This document shows positions 41,255 to 50,205 of a stretch of DNA of 64,000 nucleotides, one piece after another (position 1 is the stretch's first letter; the number at the start of each line of letters is the position of its first letter). The position numbers were made by a program, and so were the translations under genes. Origin of the DNA: SHLQ01 sp964562985 (GTDB lineage: Bacteria > Actinomycetota > Acidimicrobiia > Acidimicrobiales > SHLQ01); contig CAZLWE010000009.1 in NCBI GenBank assembly GCA_964562985.1, positions 9,162 to 73,161 of the forward strand, in the 5' to 3' direction. The notes beneath the pieces were generated by a model. The model saw only the letters and a list, made by a program, of their open reading frames with translations, did not search any database and was not told the origin of the DNA.

Positions 41255-42366
41255 TGTCCTCTATGCCCCCAGAGCCGACCCTCGTCATCCCCAACTACGG
41301 TGACGGCGGCAACGCGTCGGTGATTCCATCGTTGACGTGGGGGACACCCTCAACGTTGGTTCCCGATGCGGTCGTGTCGGCACCGAGATGTGTGGTCTTG
41401 GTATTGGATTCACTCGGTTGGGTGCAGCTGCGCGAGCGAGCCGAGCATGCACCGACGTTGGCAGCAATGTCGGGTGCTTCGGCGACCACCAGTGCTCCAT
41501 CGACAACGGCTACCGCCTTGACGACGATTTCGACGGGAGTCCCGCCGGGGGAACACGGAATCGTTGGGTATCGCTTTCCCGCAGGCGGATCGGTGATGAA
41601 CGCGCTGCGCTGGACGACGACAGCCGGGGACCACCGCCGGACCGTTCTGCCCGAAGAGATCCAGGCGACGGCGACCTTCGCCGGCGGTTCACAGTGGCGA
41701 GTGGTGGGTAGTCGCCAGTTCATTGGGTCCGCGTTCACCGAGGCGTATCTGGGCAAGGCACCGTACCGAGGGGTAGAACATCCGTCTTCGCTCGTCGCCG
41801 GTATCCGAGCGGAGCTGGACGATGGCGCCAGCCATGTGTACTCGTACTACGACGGGTTGGATCACGTGGCCCACATCTACGGCTTCGATGGCTCCTATTT
41901 CGATATGGAGCTCCGGTTCTGCGACTGGTTGGTGGGCGAATTGATCCAGGCTCTTCCTCCGCAAACCTCACTAGTGGTCACCGCCGATCATGGACAGGTG
42001 CACGCTCCCGACATCGTGAAGGTCGATCAGGAAGTGCTTGCGATGACCGCGAATCGGTCTGGAGAAGCAAGGTTTCGGTGGTTGCATGCACGACCCGGTG
42101 CCGTTGATGAGCTCGCGTCTGCGGCACAGGAGCGCCATGGAGATGTTGCCTGGGTGCGTACCCAGGAGCAAGTGATCGACGAGGGCTGGTTTGGTCCAAC
42201 GGTGTCCCACGATGCGCGGAGCCGGTTGGGCGATGTGGCGCTGGTGGCTCACGAACTCATCGGTTTCGACGACCCGGGGGAGCCTCATGTGGACCGCCTC
42301 GTTGGGCGCCATGGCTCGCTGACCGAAGCTGAAATGCTGGTCCCTGTACTTCACCACGTCGCGTAG
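41251..42366 (+). CDS. Alkaline phosphatase-fold phosphodiesterase / nucleotide pyrophosphatase
   Basis: A 371-residue member of the type I phosphodiesterase / nucleotide pyrophosphatase family. Metal and nucleophile sites are visible: VVLVLDSLG (Asp), SGASATTSAPSTTATALTTISTGVPPGEHGIVGYRF (nucleophile Thr/Ser), YYDGLDHVAHIYG (Asp-x3-His) and VVTADHGQVH (Asp-His). No signal peptide is present, so it is likely cytoplasmic. Substrate unknown. It overlaps rluD by 4 bases and ends 49 bases before dnaE. Confidence 0.8.
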   Translation: MMSSMPPEPTLVIPNYGDGGNASVIPSLTWGTPSTLVPDAVVSAPRCVVLVLDSLGWVQLRERAEHAPTLAAMSGASATTSAPSTTATALTTISTGVPPGEHGIVGYRFPAGGSVMNALRWTTTAGDHRRTVLPEEIQATATFAGGSQWRVVGSRQFIGSAFTEAYLGKAPYRGVEHPSSLVAGIRAELDDGASHVYSYYDGLDHVAHIYGFDGSYFDMELRFCDWLVGELIQALPPQTSLVVTADHGQVHAPDIVKVDQEVLAMTANRSGEARFRWLHARPGAVDELASAAQERHGDVAWVRTQEQVIDEGWFGPTVSHDARSRLGDVALVAHELIGFDDPGEPHVDRLVGRHGSLTEAEMLVPVLHHVA

Positions 42367-42415
42367 GTTGCTCGGCTGCGCGGACGCAATTACCAGCGTG
42401 TAGTTTGAAAGCTCC

Positions 42416-45400
42416 ATGGCCGGTTCGTTTACCCATCTCCATGTGCATACCGAGTTTTCGATGCTCGATGGTGCCTCGCGCCTGGACGACCTCGTCGCGG
42501 CCGCGGCCGCCGATGGTCAACCAGCGTTGGGAATCACCGACCACGGCAACATGTACGGCGTCCTCGACTTCTATAAGTCATGCAACAAGGCCGGAATCAA
42601 GCCGATCATCGGCACCGAGGCGTACATGGCGCACGATCATCGCTCCGAGCGTCTCTCGCGTCGGGGCAGGGTCGACGATTCAGGCGGTAGCTCCGACGGC
42701 GGAAAGAAGCTCTACTACCACCTGATCATGCTCGCCGAGAACAACACCGGCTACAAGAACATGATCCAGCTCGCGTCAGAAGCGTTCATGACGGGCTATC
42801 ACTACAAACCTCGGGTCGACTGGGAGCTACTCGATCAGTACTCCGAAGGGATCATCGCTACTACTGGTTGTCTGGGCGGTCAGGTCCTGCAGGCGCTTCT
42901 GCAAGGCAACTTTGAAGAAGCCGTCAACCGCGCCGGCCGACTGCAAGACATCTTTGGTCGAGACAACTTGTTTATCGAACTGCAAGACCACGGGATTCCC
43001 GAGCAGATTCGTACCAATCCGCAGCTTCTGGAGATCGCCAAGAAGATCGGTGCTCCGATCCTGGCGACCAACGACAGTCACTACACCCATCAGGTCGACC
43101 ATGCTGCTCATGATGCTCTGCTTTGCGTGCAGACCGGTTCATTACGTTCTGACCCGGACCGATTCAAGTTTCATGGCGATCAGCACTACCTGAAGTCCGC
43201 GGCGGAGATGCGCCACATGTGGCGAGAGGTCGAGGTCGCCTGCGACAACTCGTTGTGGATCGCGGAGCGTTGCAATGTCGAGATCGAGTTCGGCGAGCCC
43301 CAGCTTCCGAGCTTCCCGCTTCCTGACGGTTTCGCCGACGACGATGCCTACCTGTTGCATCTCACCATGGAGGGCGCAAAGAAGCGGTGGGGTGAGGGCG
43401 GAATTACCGATGAGATTCGTCAGCGTCTGCTGTTTGAACTCGAAGTCATCAAGAACATGGGGTTCTCGTCGTACTTCATCATCACGTGGGATCTGATCAA
43501 ATACGCCAGGGACCAGGAGATTCGAGTCGGCCCTGGCCGCGGGTCTGCTGCTGGTTGCGCAGTGGCATATTGCCTCTGGATCACGGACCTCGACCCGATC
43601 AAGTACGACTTGCTCTTTGAGCGGTTCTTGAACCCCAGCCGTATCTCGATGCCCGATATCGATATGGACTTCGACTCCCGCTATCGAGACAAGATGATCC
43701 GCTATTGCGCCGAGCGCTACGGCCGAGACCACGTCGCCCAGATCGTGACGTTCAGCCAAATCAAAGCGCGCGCTGCGGTCCGAGATGCTGCCCGCGTCCT
43801 CGGATATCCCTATGCGGTAGGTGACAAGGTCGCCAAAGCGATGCCACCGCTGATCATGGGACGAGACACGCCGCTGCAGTATTGCTTTGAGAAGCATCCG
43901 AAATACGCGGGTGGCTACGCCCAAGCCGGCGACTTGCGCGAGATGGTCCAGACCGACCCGGTAGTCGCCGAGGTCGTTGAGGTGGCCAAAGGCCTCGAAG
44001 GACTACGGAGATCCGACGGCATTCACGCAGCGGCGGTAGTGATTACCAAGGATCCGCTGACCGACTACCTCCCAATCCAACGTAAACCAGAAGCTGGCCA
44101 AGACATCGAAGACGCTCCTGTCGTCACGCAGTACGAGATGAACGGGGTCGAGGAACTCGGCTTGTTGAAGATGGACTTCTTGGGGCTGCGCAACCTCGAC
44201 GTCATCGATGACACGCTGGCCATGATCCAGGTCACTCAAGACGTCGAGGTCGATATCGACAACGTAGATCTCGCGGACGCAAAGACCTATGAGTTGTTGC
44301 AGCGGGGCGACACGATCGGTGTGTTCCAGCTCGAATCGACCCCGATGCGAGCATTGATGAAGTCGCTCGGCCCAACCGAATTCGACGACGTGGCAGCCCT
44401 CGTAGCGCTCTATCGGCCCGGTCCGATGGAAGCGAATATGCATAACGACTACGCCGATCGAAAGAACGGGCGCCAAGAGGTGACCCTGCTCCACGATGAC
44501 GCAGCGGAGATCCTGGGCGAGACCTACGGGTTGATGATCTACCAGGAATCGATGATGCGAGTGGCGCAGAAGTTCGCCGGGTACTCGCTCGCCGATGCCG
44601 ATTCGCTTCGAAAGGCCTGCGGCAAGAAGATTCGCGAAGTCATGGCCAAAGAGAAGGTCAAGTTCATCGATGGCTGCGAAACCACCGGCTACGGCACGGC
44701 GCTCGGCGAGAAGTGGTGGGAGATCATCGAGCCCTTCGCCGACTACGCCTTCAACAAGAGCCACAGCTACGGCTACGGGTATGTCGCGTACCAAATCGCC
44801 TATCTAAAAGCCCACTATCCCGTCGAGTACCTTGCGGCGCTATTGACCTCGGTGAAGTCGAGTCTCGACAAGGCGGCGATCTATCTGAACGAATGCCGTG
44901 TCATGGGCATCGACGTAACGGTTCCCGACATCAACCGGGCGCGCATGGACTTCAACCCTCTCCCAGATCTGTCGGGCAACAACCTCGGCGAAATTGTCTT
45001 TGGCCTGTCGGCGGTGCGAAACGTGGGCGAGGGCCTCGTAGAACTCGTGCTCGCAGAGCGCGACGCCAATGGGCCCTTTGTGTCCTTTACTGATTTCGTT
45101 GAACGAGTCGACTATCAAGTGCTCAATAAGCGCACCATCGAGTCGCTCATCAAGGCGGGCTCATTCGACTCGTTGGGCCACCCGCGCAAAGGCTTGTTGA
45201 ACGTCTATGAGCTCATCATCGATCGGACCGTATCGTCCCGCAAGGATCATGACATTGGAGTCGCGACCCTGTTTGGCAGCCTGGGCGATGAGCCGACCTT
45301 TGACGATCGCCCCGAAATCCCTGACATCGAGTTCGACAAGATGCCCAAGCTGGCGAACGAAAAGGAGATGCTCGGGCTCTACATTTCCGATCACCCGATT

Positions 45401-45955
45401 CTCGGATACGAAGCCGCGCTGGCCCGCAGGTGCGACAAGACCGTCGGTGCCCTCGAAGATGAGTCCGATGGTGCCTTCTTACGGGTCGGGGGAGTGGTGA
45501 CGAATCTGCAGAAGAAGTGGACTCGCAAGGGCGACCTCATGGCCATCTTCGAACTCGAAGACCTCGAGGGCTCGATCGAAGTCATGGTGTTCCCGCGCCA
45601 GATGACCGAGCACGGATTTAAGCTCGTCGACGACTCGATCGTCGTGGTTCGAGGCCGCCTCGACGGCAAGGACGACATCTCAAAGTTCATCGCCCAGGAC
45701 ATCGACGTATTCGACAGTTCCCAGATGACCGAGGCAGCGCCGCTGCGCTTGCGGCTTCCCGTACACGCGCAGGATCCGAGCACACTCGATGAACTGAAGA
45801 TACTTTTGTCGGACCATCAGGGCGACTCAGATGTCTTTCTCCACTTGGATGGTTCCCAGGTGATTCGCCTGCCCGATAGCTACCGCGTCAACACCGGAAA
45901 TGGCCTCGTGGCCGAGGTTCGAGTGCTGCTCGGACCCGACGCTGTAGTCGTGTAA
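42416..45955 (+). CDS. dnaE: Replicative DNA polymerase III alpha subunit
   Basis: A 1179-residue C-family polymerase. It starts with a PHP domain (FTHLHVHTEFSMLDG, ALGITDHGNMYG). The palm has GPGRGSAAGCAVAYCL and the catalytic PDIDMDFDSRYRD (D414/D416/D418). Fingers and the clamp-binding region follow, with NKSHSYGYGYVAYQIAYLKAHYPVEYLAALL, then a C-terminal OB fold (LRVGGVVTNLQKKWTRKGDLMAIFELEDLEGSIEVMVFP). This is the DnaE1-type housekeeping form. TAGTTT at 42401-42406 lies 9 bases before the ATG, implying a very short leader. The stop is followed by a terminator-like stem. Confidence 0.96.
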   Translation: MAGSFTHLHVHTEFSMLDGASRLDDLVAAAAADGQPALGITDHGNMYGVLDFYKSCNKAGIKPIIGTEAYMAHDHRSERLSRRGRVDDSGGSSDGGKKLYYHLIMLAENNTGYKNMIQLASEAFMTGYHYKPRVDWELLDQYSEGIIATTGCLGGQVLQALLQGNFEEAVNRAGRLQDIFGRDNLFIELQDHGIPEQIRTNPQLLEIAKKIGAPILATNDSHYTHQVDHAAHDALLCVQTGSLRSDPDRFKFHGDQHYLKSAAEMRHMWREVEVACDNSLWIAERCNVEIEFGEPQLPSFPLPDGFADDDAYLLHLTMEGAKKRWGEGGITDEIRQRLLFELEVIKNMGFSSYFIITWDLIKYARDQEIRVGPGRGSAAGCAVAYCLWITDLDPIKYDLLFERFLNPSRISMPDIDMDFDSRYRDKMIRYCAERYGRDHVAQIVTFSQIKARAAVRDAARVLGYPYAVGDKVAKAMPPLIMGRDTPLQYCFEKHPKYAGGYAQAGDLREMVQTDPVVAEVVEVAKGLEGLRRSDGIHAAAVVITKDPLTDYLPIQRKPEAGQDIEDAPVVTQYEMNGVEELGLLKMDFLGLRNLDVIDDTLAMIQVTQDVEVDIDNVDLADAKTYELLQRGDTIGVFQLESTPMRALMKSLGPTEFDDVAALVALYRPGPMEANMHNDYADRKNGRQEVTLLHDDAAEILGETYGLMIYQESMMRVAQKFAGYSLADADSLRKACGKKIREVMAKEKVKFIDGCETTGYGTALGEKWWEIIEPFADYAFNKSHSYGYGYVAYQIAYLKAHYPVEYLAALLTSVKSSLDKAAIYLNECRVMGIDVTVPDINRARMDFNPLPDLSGNNLGEIVFGLSAVRNVGEGLVELVLAERDANGPFVSFTDFVERVDYQVLNKRTIESLIKAGSFDSLGHPRKGLLNVYELIIDRTVSSRKDHDIGVATLFGSLGDEPTFDDRPEIPDIEFDKMPKLANEKEMLGLYISDHPILGYEAALARRCDKTVGALEDESDGAFLRVGGVVTNLQKKWTRKGDLMAIFELEDLEGSIEVMVFPRQMTEHGFKLVDDSIVVVRGRLDGKDDISKFIAQDIDVFDSSQMTEAAPLRLRLPVHAQDPSTLDELKILLSDHQGDSDVFLHLDGSQVIRLPDSYRVNTGNGLVAEVRVLLGPDAVVV

Positions 45956-45980
45956 GACTGGGTGGTCTGTTACCCAGTTT
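45955..45980 (+). terminator. Terminator-like stem after dnaE
   Basis: ACTGGGT (45957-45963) and ACCCAGT (45972-45978) form a perfect 7-bp stem with an 8-base loop, directly after the dnaE stop. Only TT follows, so it is not a classic T-run terminator. Confidence 0.4.
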
Positions 45981-46059
45981 GCGTAGAAGGCCGTTTGTCG
46001 ACTGGAATTGACGTCGGTGGTGCACGCGACGGCGGCCAAGCAATAAGACAGAGGGACCC

Positions 46060-46728
46060 ATGGCACTCGAAGTGGAAACAAAAGATTGCAGCGCTCTCAG
46101 CGATGCGGAGATCTCCGAAATGGCTGATCTCTGTACCGAAGGGCCGCTTCCCTATGAAGCTGGTGAGCTCTCGAAAGAGACCGAAGAGTGGGTCTTGTGC
46201 TGTCAAGCAATAGACGATGGCCGCTTGAAGGGGTTTGCGTATTACACCCTGGAGCGCATCGGGGGAACGCCTGCCATCATTGTGGGTCTTGGTTCGATTG
46301 CACGCTCCTCGCGCCGCGACACGATCATGCGTGGAATGATCACCGATCTCATGCATCGTGCGGTTATGGCATTTCCGGACGAAGACGTTGTAGTCGGACT
46401 CCGCATGCAGACTCCCGATGGGTTCGCGCTGCTCAGAGATTTCCACGACGTCATTCCTCGCCCAGACCACAAGGCATCTGGTGAAGAGCGGGCGTGGGGT
46501 CGTCGATTCGCCAAGCGTTTCGGGATTTCCCCACTGCGCTACGAAGATCGCAAGTTCACCTCAAAGGGCAAGGGCGGTCTTCCCTGCGCGTTTGATTTCG
46601 AGAGCTCGGAGCCTGACGATATTTCCGATGATCTGCGAGCCTTCTTCGACGGCATCGATGCAGGTAACGGAGACGTGCTGATCGGCTTCGGTTGGGCAAT
46701 GTCAGAGGAACTCGCCAAGTTCGCATAG
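46060..46728 (+). CDS. Hypothetical protein, possible acetyltransferase fold
   Basis: A 222-residue soluble protein I cannot assign. It begins with a helical acidic part (DCSALSDAEISEMADLC), continues with strands such as VLCCQAIDDGRLKGFAYYTLERIGGTPAIIVGLGSIARSSRRDTIMRGMITDLMHRAVMAFPDEDVVVGLRM, and ends with an Asp-rich segment. The strand-helix pattern in the middle is reminiscent of a GNAT domain, but no clear acetyl-CoA loop is seen. GAGGGACCC precedes the ATG at 46060. The nitroreductase gene follows 4 bases later, so the two are probably co-transcribed. Confidence 0.6.
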   Translation: MALEVETKDCSALSDAEISEMADLCTEGPLPYEAGELSKETEEWVLCCQAIDDGRLKGFAYYTLERIGGTPAIIVGLGSIARSSRRDTIMRGMITDLMHRAVMAFPDEDVVVGLRMQTPDGFALLRDFHDVIPRPDHKASGEERAWGRRFAKRFGISPLRYEDRKFTSKGKGGLPCAFDFESSEPDDISDDLRAFFDGIDAGNGDVLIGFGWAMSEELAKFA

Positions 46729-46732
46729 GCGA

Positions 46733-47335
46733 GTGGACATCTTCACTGCGTTGAAGGCGCGCCAGATGACGCGCGCCTTTACCACCCAAGCCGTCGACGC
46801 TGAGGCGGCCGGGAAACTGCTCTATGCAGCCACCCGCGCACCGAGTGCGGGCAATACCGCCTCGGTTGAAGTGCTCGCGCTCGTCGAAGGTGATGTCTCG
46901 TCCTATTGGGAGATCACCTTGTCTGAGCAACGTCGGTCCAGGTTCCCGTGGCCGGGACTATTGCGAGCACCATTGCTACTCATCCTCACGGTGGACCCCT
47001 CGAGCTACGTCGCTCGATATGGCGAGGTCGACAAGGCGGCGACCGGGCTCGGTGCCTCGACCGATGCCTGGACCGTGCCGTACTGGTGGGTAGACGGTGG
47101 TGCCGCGGTCGAGAACGTATTGCTCGCCGCGACCGCTCTCAAACTCGGCGCCTGCTTCTTTGGCCAGTTCGAGCACGAGCCGGCGATCGCTGAGCACTTC
47201 GGGATCCCCGCGCAACGCCGAGCCCTCGGAACGATCGCGGTCGGTCATCCGGATCGAGGAGCGGACCGTCCGAGTAGGTCATCGCAGCGTCCGACAACAT
47301 CGGTAGAGGAACGGACACACTGGGGACGATGGTGA
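46733..47335 (+). CDS. Nitroreductase-family flavoprotein
   Basis: A 200-residue FMN-dependent nitroreductase-fold protein. The N terminus has KARQMTRAFTTQAVDAEAAGKLLYAATRAPSAGNTASVEVLAL, with the Arg and Ser residues that contact flavin. The middle has VDGGAAVENVLLAATALKLGACFFGQF, followed by a typical tail. The electron acceptor is unknown. GTG at 46733 and the 7-base overlap with menA place it at the head of a menaquinone-related group; whether it acts on quinones is speculation. Confidence 0.8.
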   Translation: MDIFTALKARQMTRAFTTQAVDAEAAGKLLYAATRAPSAGNTASVEVLALVEGDVSSYWEITLSEQRRSRFPWPGLLRAPLLLILTVDPSSYVARYGEVDKAATGLGASTDAWTVPYWWVDGGAAVENVLLAATALKLGACFFGQFEHEPAIAEHFGIPAQRRALGTIAVGHPDRGADRPSRSSQRPTTSVEERTHWGRW

Positions 47336-48213
47336 ACAACCTCCCAACCGGAGCCGCACTGTGGTTGGCCGGAGCTCGCCCAAAGACGCTGCCCGCCGCG
47401 GTCGTTCCGGTTGCCGTCGGAACCGCTGCGGTCAGCAATGAAGCGTTCATCGCGTGGCGAGCGATCGCTGCGATGGTGGTAGCTCTGGGGTTGCAGGTGG
47501 CCACCAATTACGCGAATGACTACTCCGATGGCATTCGAGGCACCGACGACGACCGGGTGGGGCCACTGCGTCTGGTGGGCTCTGGTGCCGCGTCTCCCGA
47601 GGCGGTCAAACGGGCGATCTTCCTATCGTTCGGAGTCGCCGGAGTTGTCGGGCTGGTGTTGTCGCTCGCCGTCAATCCGTTTCTGCTGGTGATTGGCGCA
47701 GCGTCCATTGCCGCGGGTTGGTTCTACACCGGTGGAGACAAGCCCTATGGATACCTCGGTTTGGGTGAGGTGTTCGTGTTCGTGTTCTTCGGCTTGGTTG
47801 CGACGATCGGGTCGGCCTATGTGCAGACCGTGTCGATCTCTGGGCTCGCTGCGGTCCTATCGATTCCCGTCGGAGTCTTCGCGACCGCTTTGCTGGTGAT
47901 CAACAACCTGCGTGACCGCGAGGGAGATGCTGCGGTGGGAAAGAACACGTTGGCGGTTCGGATGGGAGACCAGCCGACCCGAGTCCTGTATGTAGCCACC
48001 ATGTTGGGAGCGTTCGGCCTTATCGCGCTCACCGCCGCTTTTACGGGTCGCCTCGGATTGCTCTTAGGTCTCGTCGGCGTGGGAACCGCAGTGCCCGCGA
48101 TCCGCACCGTCGCCGGAGGCGCCCAAGGGCGGGATCTGATCCCGGTCCTCGAAGCAACTGGACGCACGCAGCTTGTGGCTGGCGCCGCGTTGACGATCGG
48201 GCTGCTGCTGTGA
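47329..48213 (+). CDS. menA: 1,4-dihydroxy-2-naphthoate polyprenyltransferase MenA
   Basis: A 294-residue UbiA-family membrane prenyltransferase that attaches the isoprenoid tail in menaquinone synthesis. It has eight to nine membrane segments, the first prenyl-diphosphate site NYANDYSDGIRGTDDDRVGPLRLVGSG, and the second Asp-rich motif VINNLRDREGDAAVGKNTLAVRMG, both diagnostic for MenA. The start may be ATG 47329 or GTG 47332. menG lies one gene away on the other strand. Confidence 0.92.
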   Translation: MVNNLPTGAALWLAGARPKTLPAAVVPVAVGTAAVSNEAFIAWRAIAAMVVALGLQVATNYANDYSDGIRGTDDDRVGPLRLVGSGAASPEAVKRAIFLSFGVAGVVGLVLSLAVNPFLLVIGAASIAAGWFYTGGDKPYGYLGLGEVFVFVFFGLVATIGSAYVQTVSISGLAAVLSIPVGVFATALLVINNLRDREGDAAVGKNTLAVRMGDQPTRVLYVATMLGAFGLIALTAAFTGRLGLLLGLVGVGTAVPAIRTVAGGAQGRDLIPVLEATGRTQLVAGAALTIGLLL

Positions 48214-48254
48214 GCGAGTTTGCAATCGGACTTCCCTAACGCAAGGCTGCGTCG

Positions 48255-48905
48255 ATGTCCTCTACTGCTGCCGACCTCGCGAGAGCGCTTCACCACGCTG
48301 CAGACCTCCTCGTGGGGCGTGGCCACGAGGAGCAAGCCCTGGAAGATGCCCGTCGCCTCGTTGAGGCAGCGAATGAGCTCCTGAGCCAAGGCGAGGAGCT
48401 CACGCCCGAGCATCGAGTGCTGGTCTTCGCCACTGAAATGGTCGCTGAGCTGGGTGCGCCAGTTCCCCAAAAGGGCGAATACTTCGACGCGTTCTCGTTG
48501 TCGCCCTTTTCTGGGGCGAGCAACGCTCTGCGGCCAAAGGAGATTACTTACCAGCGGGTTGGTGATGAGGTCCGGGCAGAGATGGTCGCTGGCATTGCCT
48601 ATGAAGGGGCGACGGGGCGAGCACATGGCGGTTTGCTCGCCGCGGTCTTCGATGACCTCATGGGGGCGTTACAGCGGATCGTTGGCCACCAGGGCTTTAC
48701 CCGCACCCTCGATGTTTCGTATCTGGGTCCGGTTCCAATCGACGAACTGGTCATTTTTGTGGCCCGGCTCGAGTCGGTTCAGGAGCGCACGTTCACGCTC
48801 ACATCTGAGGTCACCCACAACGGTGAGGTAGTCGCCACGGCAGAGGCAGTGTTTACGAAGGTCGATTTCTCCCGTCTGGAGCGGGGAGCGGCAGCAGAGG
48901 GTTAG
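48255..48905 (+). CDS. PaaI-like hotdog thioesterase
   Basis: A 216-residue protein with a helical N-terminal part (about 1-70) and a C-terminal hotdog domain. The active-site region is AYEGATGRAHGGLLAAVFDDLMGALQ (HGG with a downstream Asp), followed by TRTLDVSYLGPVPIDELVIFVARLESV. The domain is of the PaaI/4HBT type and hydrolyses acyl-CoA. Between menA and menG it could serve as the DHNA-CoA thioesterase of menaquinone synthesis, which is inference from context. AAGGCT lies 6 bases before the ATG. Confidence 0.8.
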   Translation: MSSTAADLARALHHAADLLVGRGHEEQALEDARRLVEAANELLSQGEELTPEHRVLVFATEMVAELGAPVPQKGEYFDAFSLSPFSGASNALRPKEITYQRVGDEVRAEMVAGIAYEGATGRAHGGLLAAVFDDLMGALQRIVGHQGFTRTLDVSYLGPVPIDELVIFVARLESVQERTFTLTSEVTHNGEVVATAEAVFTKVDFSRLERGAAAEG

Positions 48906-49618
48906 GCCTGCCGCTCGCTTCGGGTAGCCGTGATGAGCTGAGCCGCACCGAAGGTGAGTTGCTGATGATCGACGTGGTCAAAGCCCGCTTCGGTGAGCGA
49001 TTCGAGCATCTCTGCCCTCGGCGGCAGGTACGCCAGCGAGCGAGGGAGGTAGCCGTAGGCCTCTTTGTTGGACAGCAGGCCGCCGATGAATGGCACGACC
49101 TTGCCGAAGTAGAGACCGTGCCCGAATCGGGCGATTGGGTTGTCCGGTTCGCTCGCATCGAGAAGCGCTATTCGGCCGCCCGGGCGGACGATGCGGCCGA
49201 GTTCGTTGAAAACCTGTCGGAGGTCCACGAAGTTGCGAAGCGCGAACCCGCAGGTGGCGCCGTCTACGGATCCATCTCGGAGGGGCATCTGCATGCCGTC
49301 TCCTTGGAGCAACGGTTCGTTTGTTCGTGCTGATTCGAGCATCCCAAAGCTGAAATCCGCGCCGACAGAGCGAAAGCCTGCCTCGGCGAGTTCGCGGCAA
49401 AAGTCCCCGGTGCCGGTGGCCAGGTCAATGAGCAGCGACCCCTTCGGCAGGGCCAGAGCGTCGATCGCCTGGCGTCGCCATCTGACATCCAAGCGGAACG
49501 TCATGATGCGGTTCACCAGGTCGTATCGAGGGGCGATGGCATCGAACATGGCCTGCACCGATGCGGCCTTCTCGTCGCCAACCGGCAGTGGCTCATCGAG
49601 CGAAGGGAGATTCCTCAC
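48902..49618 (-). CDS. menG: Demethylmenaquinone methyltransferase MenG/UbiE
   Basis: A 238-residue SAM-dependent methyltransferase for the last step of menaquinone synthesis. Signature segments are MFDAIAPRYDLVNRIMTFRLDVRWRRQAI, LLIDLATGTGDFCRELAE (SAM loop), GDGMQMPLRDGSVDGATCGFALRNFVDLRQVF, and the GGRIALLDASEPDNP region. The frame opens at 49750, but GTG at 49618 is preferred because TATCCT lies exactly 6 bases upstream and the extension would run into the divergent gene. It converges on the thioesterase with a 4-base overlap of stops. Confidence 0.9.
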   Translation of the reverse strand: MRNLPSLDEPLPVGDEKAASVQAMFDAIAPRYDLVNRIMTFRLDVRWRRQAIDALALPKGSLLIDLATGTGDFCRELAEAGFRSVGADFSFGMLESARTNEPLLQGDGMQMPLRDGSVDGATCGFALRNFVDLRQVFNELGRIVRPGGRIALLDASEPDNPIARFGHGLYFGKVVPFIGGLLSNKEAYGYLPRSLAYLPPRAEMLESLTEAGFDHVDHQQLTFGAAQLITATRSERQA

Positions 49619-49638
49619 GTGACCAGGATATTGGCTCA
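49619..49638. promoter_or_regulatory. Overlapping divergent -10 elements (menG / roadblock-like gene)
   Basis: The 20 bases between two GTG starts contain AGGATATT. Read on the minus strand, TATCCT (49630-49625) is 6 bases before the menG GTG. Read on the plus strand, GATATT (49627-49632) is 6 bases before the GTG at 49639. The two -10 elements share four base pairs. Confidence 0.45.
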
Positions 49639-50205
49639 GTGTGGGAAGAGGGAGACGTTGCCCGCTACGGTCTATGGCGCATGGGTGAGGACGAAGACGA
49701 ACGTGAACTCGAAGTAGCTGAGATGGCCCGCCGGGCTGCAATGGCTGCATCGGAGCGCCGCAAGCAGATCAAGAGCGCAGGTGGGGGACTCACCTTGGAC
49801 GATATCGATCCCGGGGCCTTAGAGGAGCTCAGCACCCTTCTCGAAGAGATCGAGGCGTGGACCCCAGGATTTTCGGGCGCAATGGTCTTTCACGGGGAAG
49901 GAGCGCTCCCGGTCGTTAGCTTGATCCGGGCGAGCAATCGCGAATCGATGCGGCGGTCCTTGACCCATGTCGGCTCCTCCGTTCGTCAGGAAGTGGATCT
50001 ACTCGAACGAGATGCCGTTGGTGGATTCGTGGATTCGGTGATGTCCACCACCAAGGGGGCCGTCTTAGTCTTTCGACTGCACGAAGACCTCTTGGTCATC
50101 GCGATCGAAGGTAAACCAGCGAATATCGCTGAGGCATGGAAGGCCGTTGGTGCCCGCAAGGACAGACTGCTCGAAGCGTCCGCGAACCTCGTGGCCGCTG
50201 CCTAG
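49639..50205 (+). CDS. Roadblock/LC7-like hypothetical protein
   Basis: A 188-residue soluble protein. The first 60 residues are charged and helical (MGEDEDERELEVAEMARRAAMAASERRKQIK). The rest (about 70-188) resembles a roadblock/LC7 domain, with LEELSTLLEEIEAWTPGFSGAMVF, a central sheet, and LEDLLVIAIEG-type strand and helix order; the match is loose. Roadblock proteins usually regulate small GTPases, but none is nearby. The GTG at 49639 fits the leaderless pattern; ATG at 49681 is the alternative. Convergent with the rhomboid-like gene (4-base overlap). Confidence 0.6.
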   Translation: MWEEGDVARYGLWRMGEDEDERELEVAEMARRAAMAASERRKQIKSAGGGLTLDDIDPGALEELSTLLEEIEAWTPGFSGAMVFHGEGALPVVSLIRASNRESMRRSLTHVGSSVRQEVDLLERDAVGGFVDSVMSTTKGAVLVFRLHEDLLVIAIEGKPANIAEAWKAVGARKDRLLEASANLVAAA

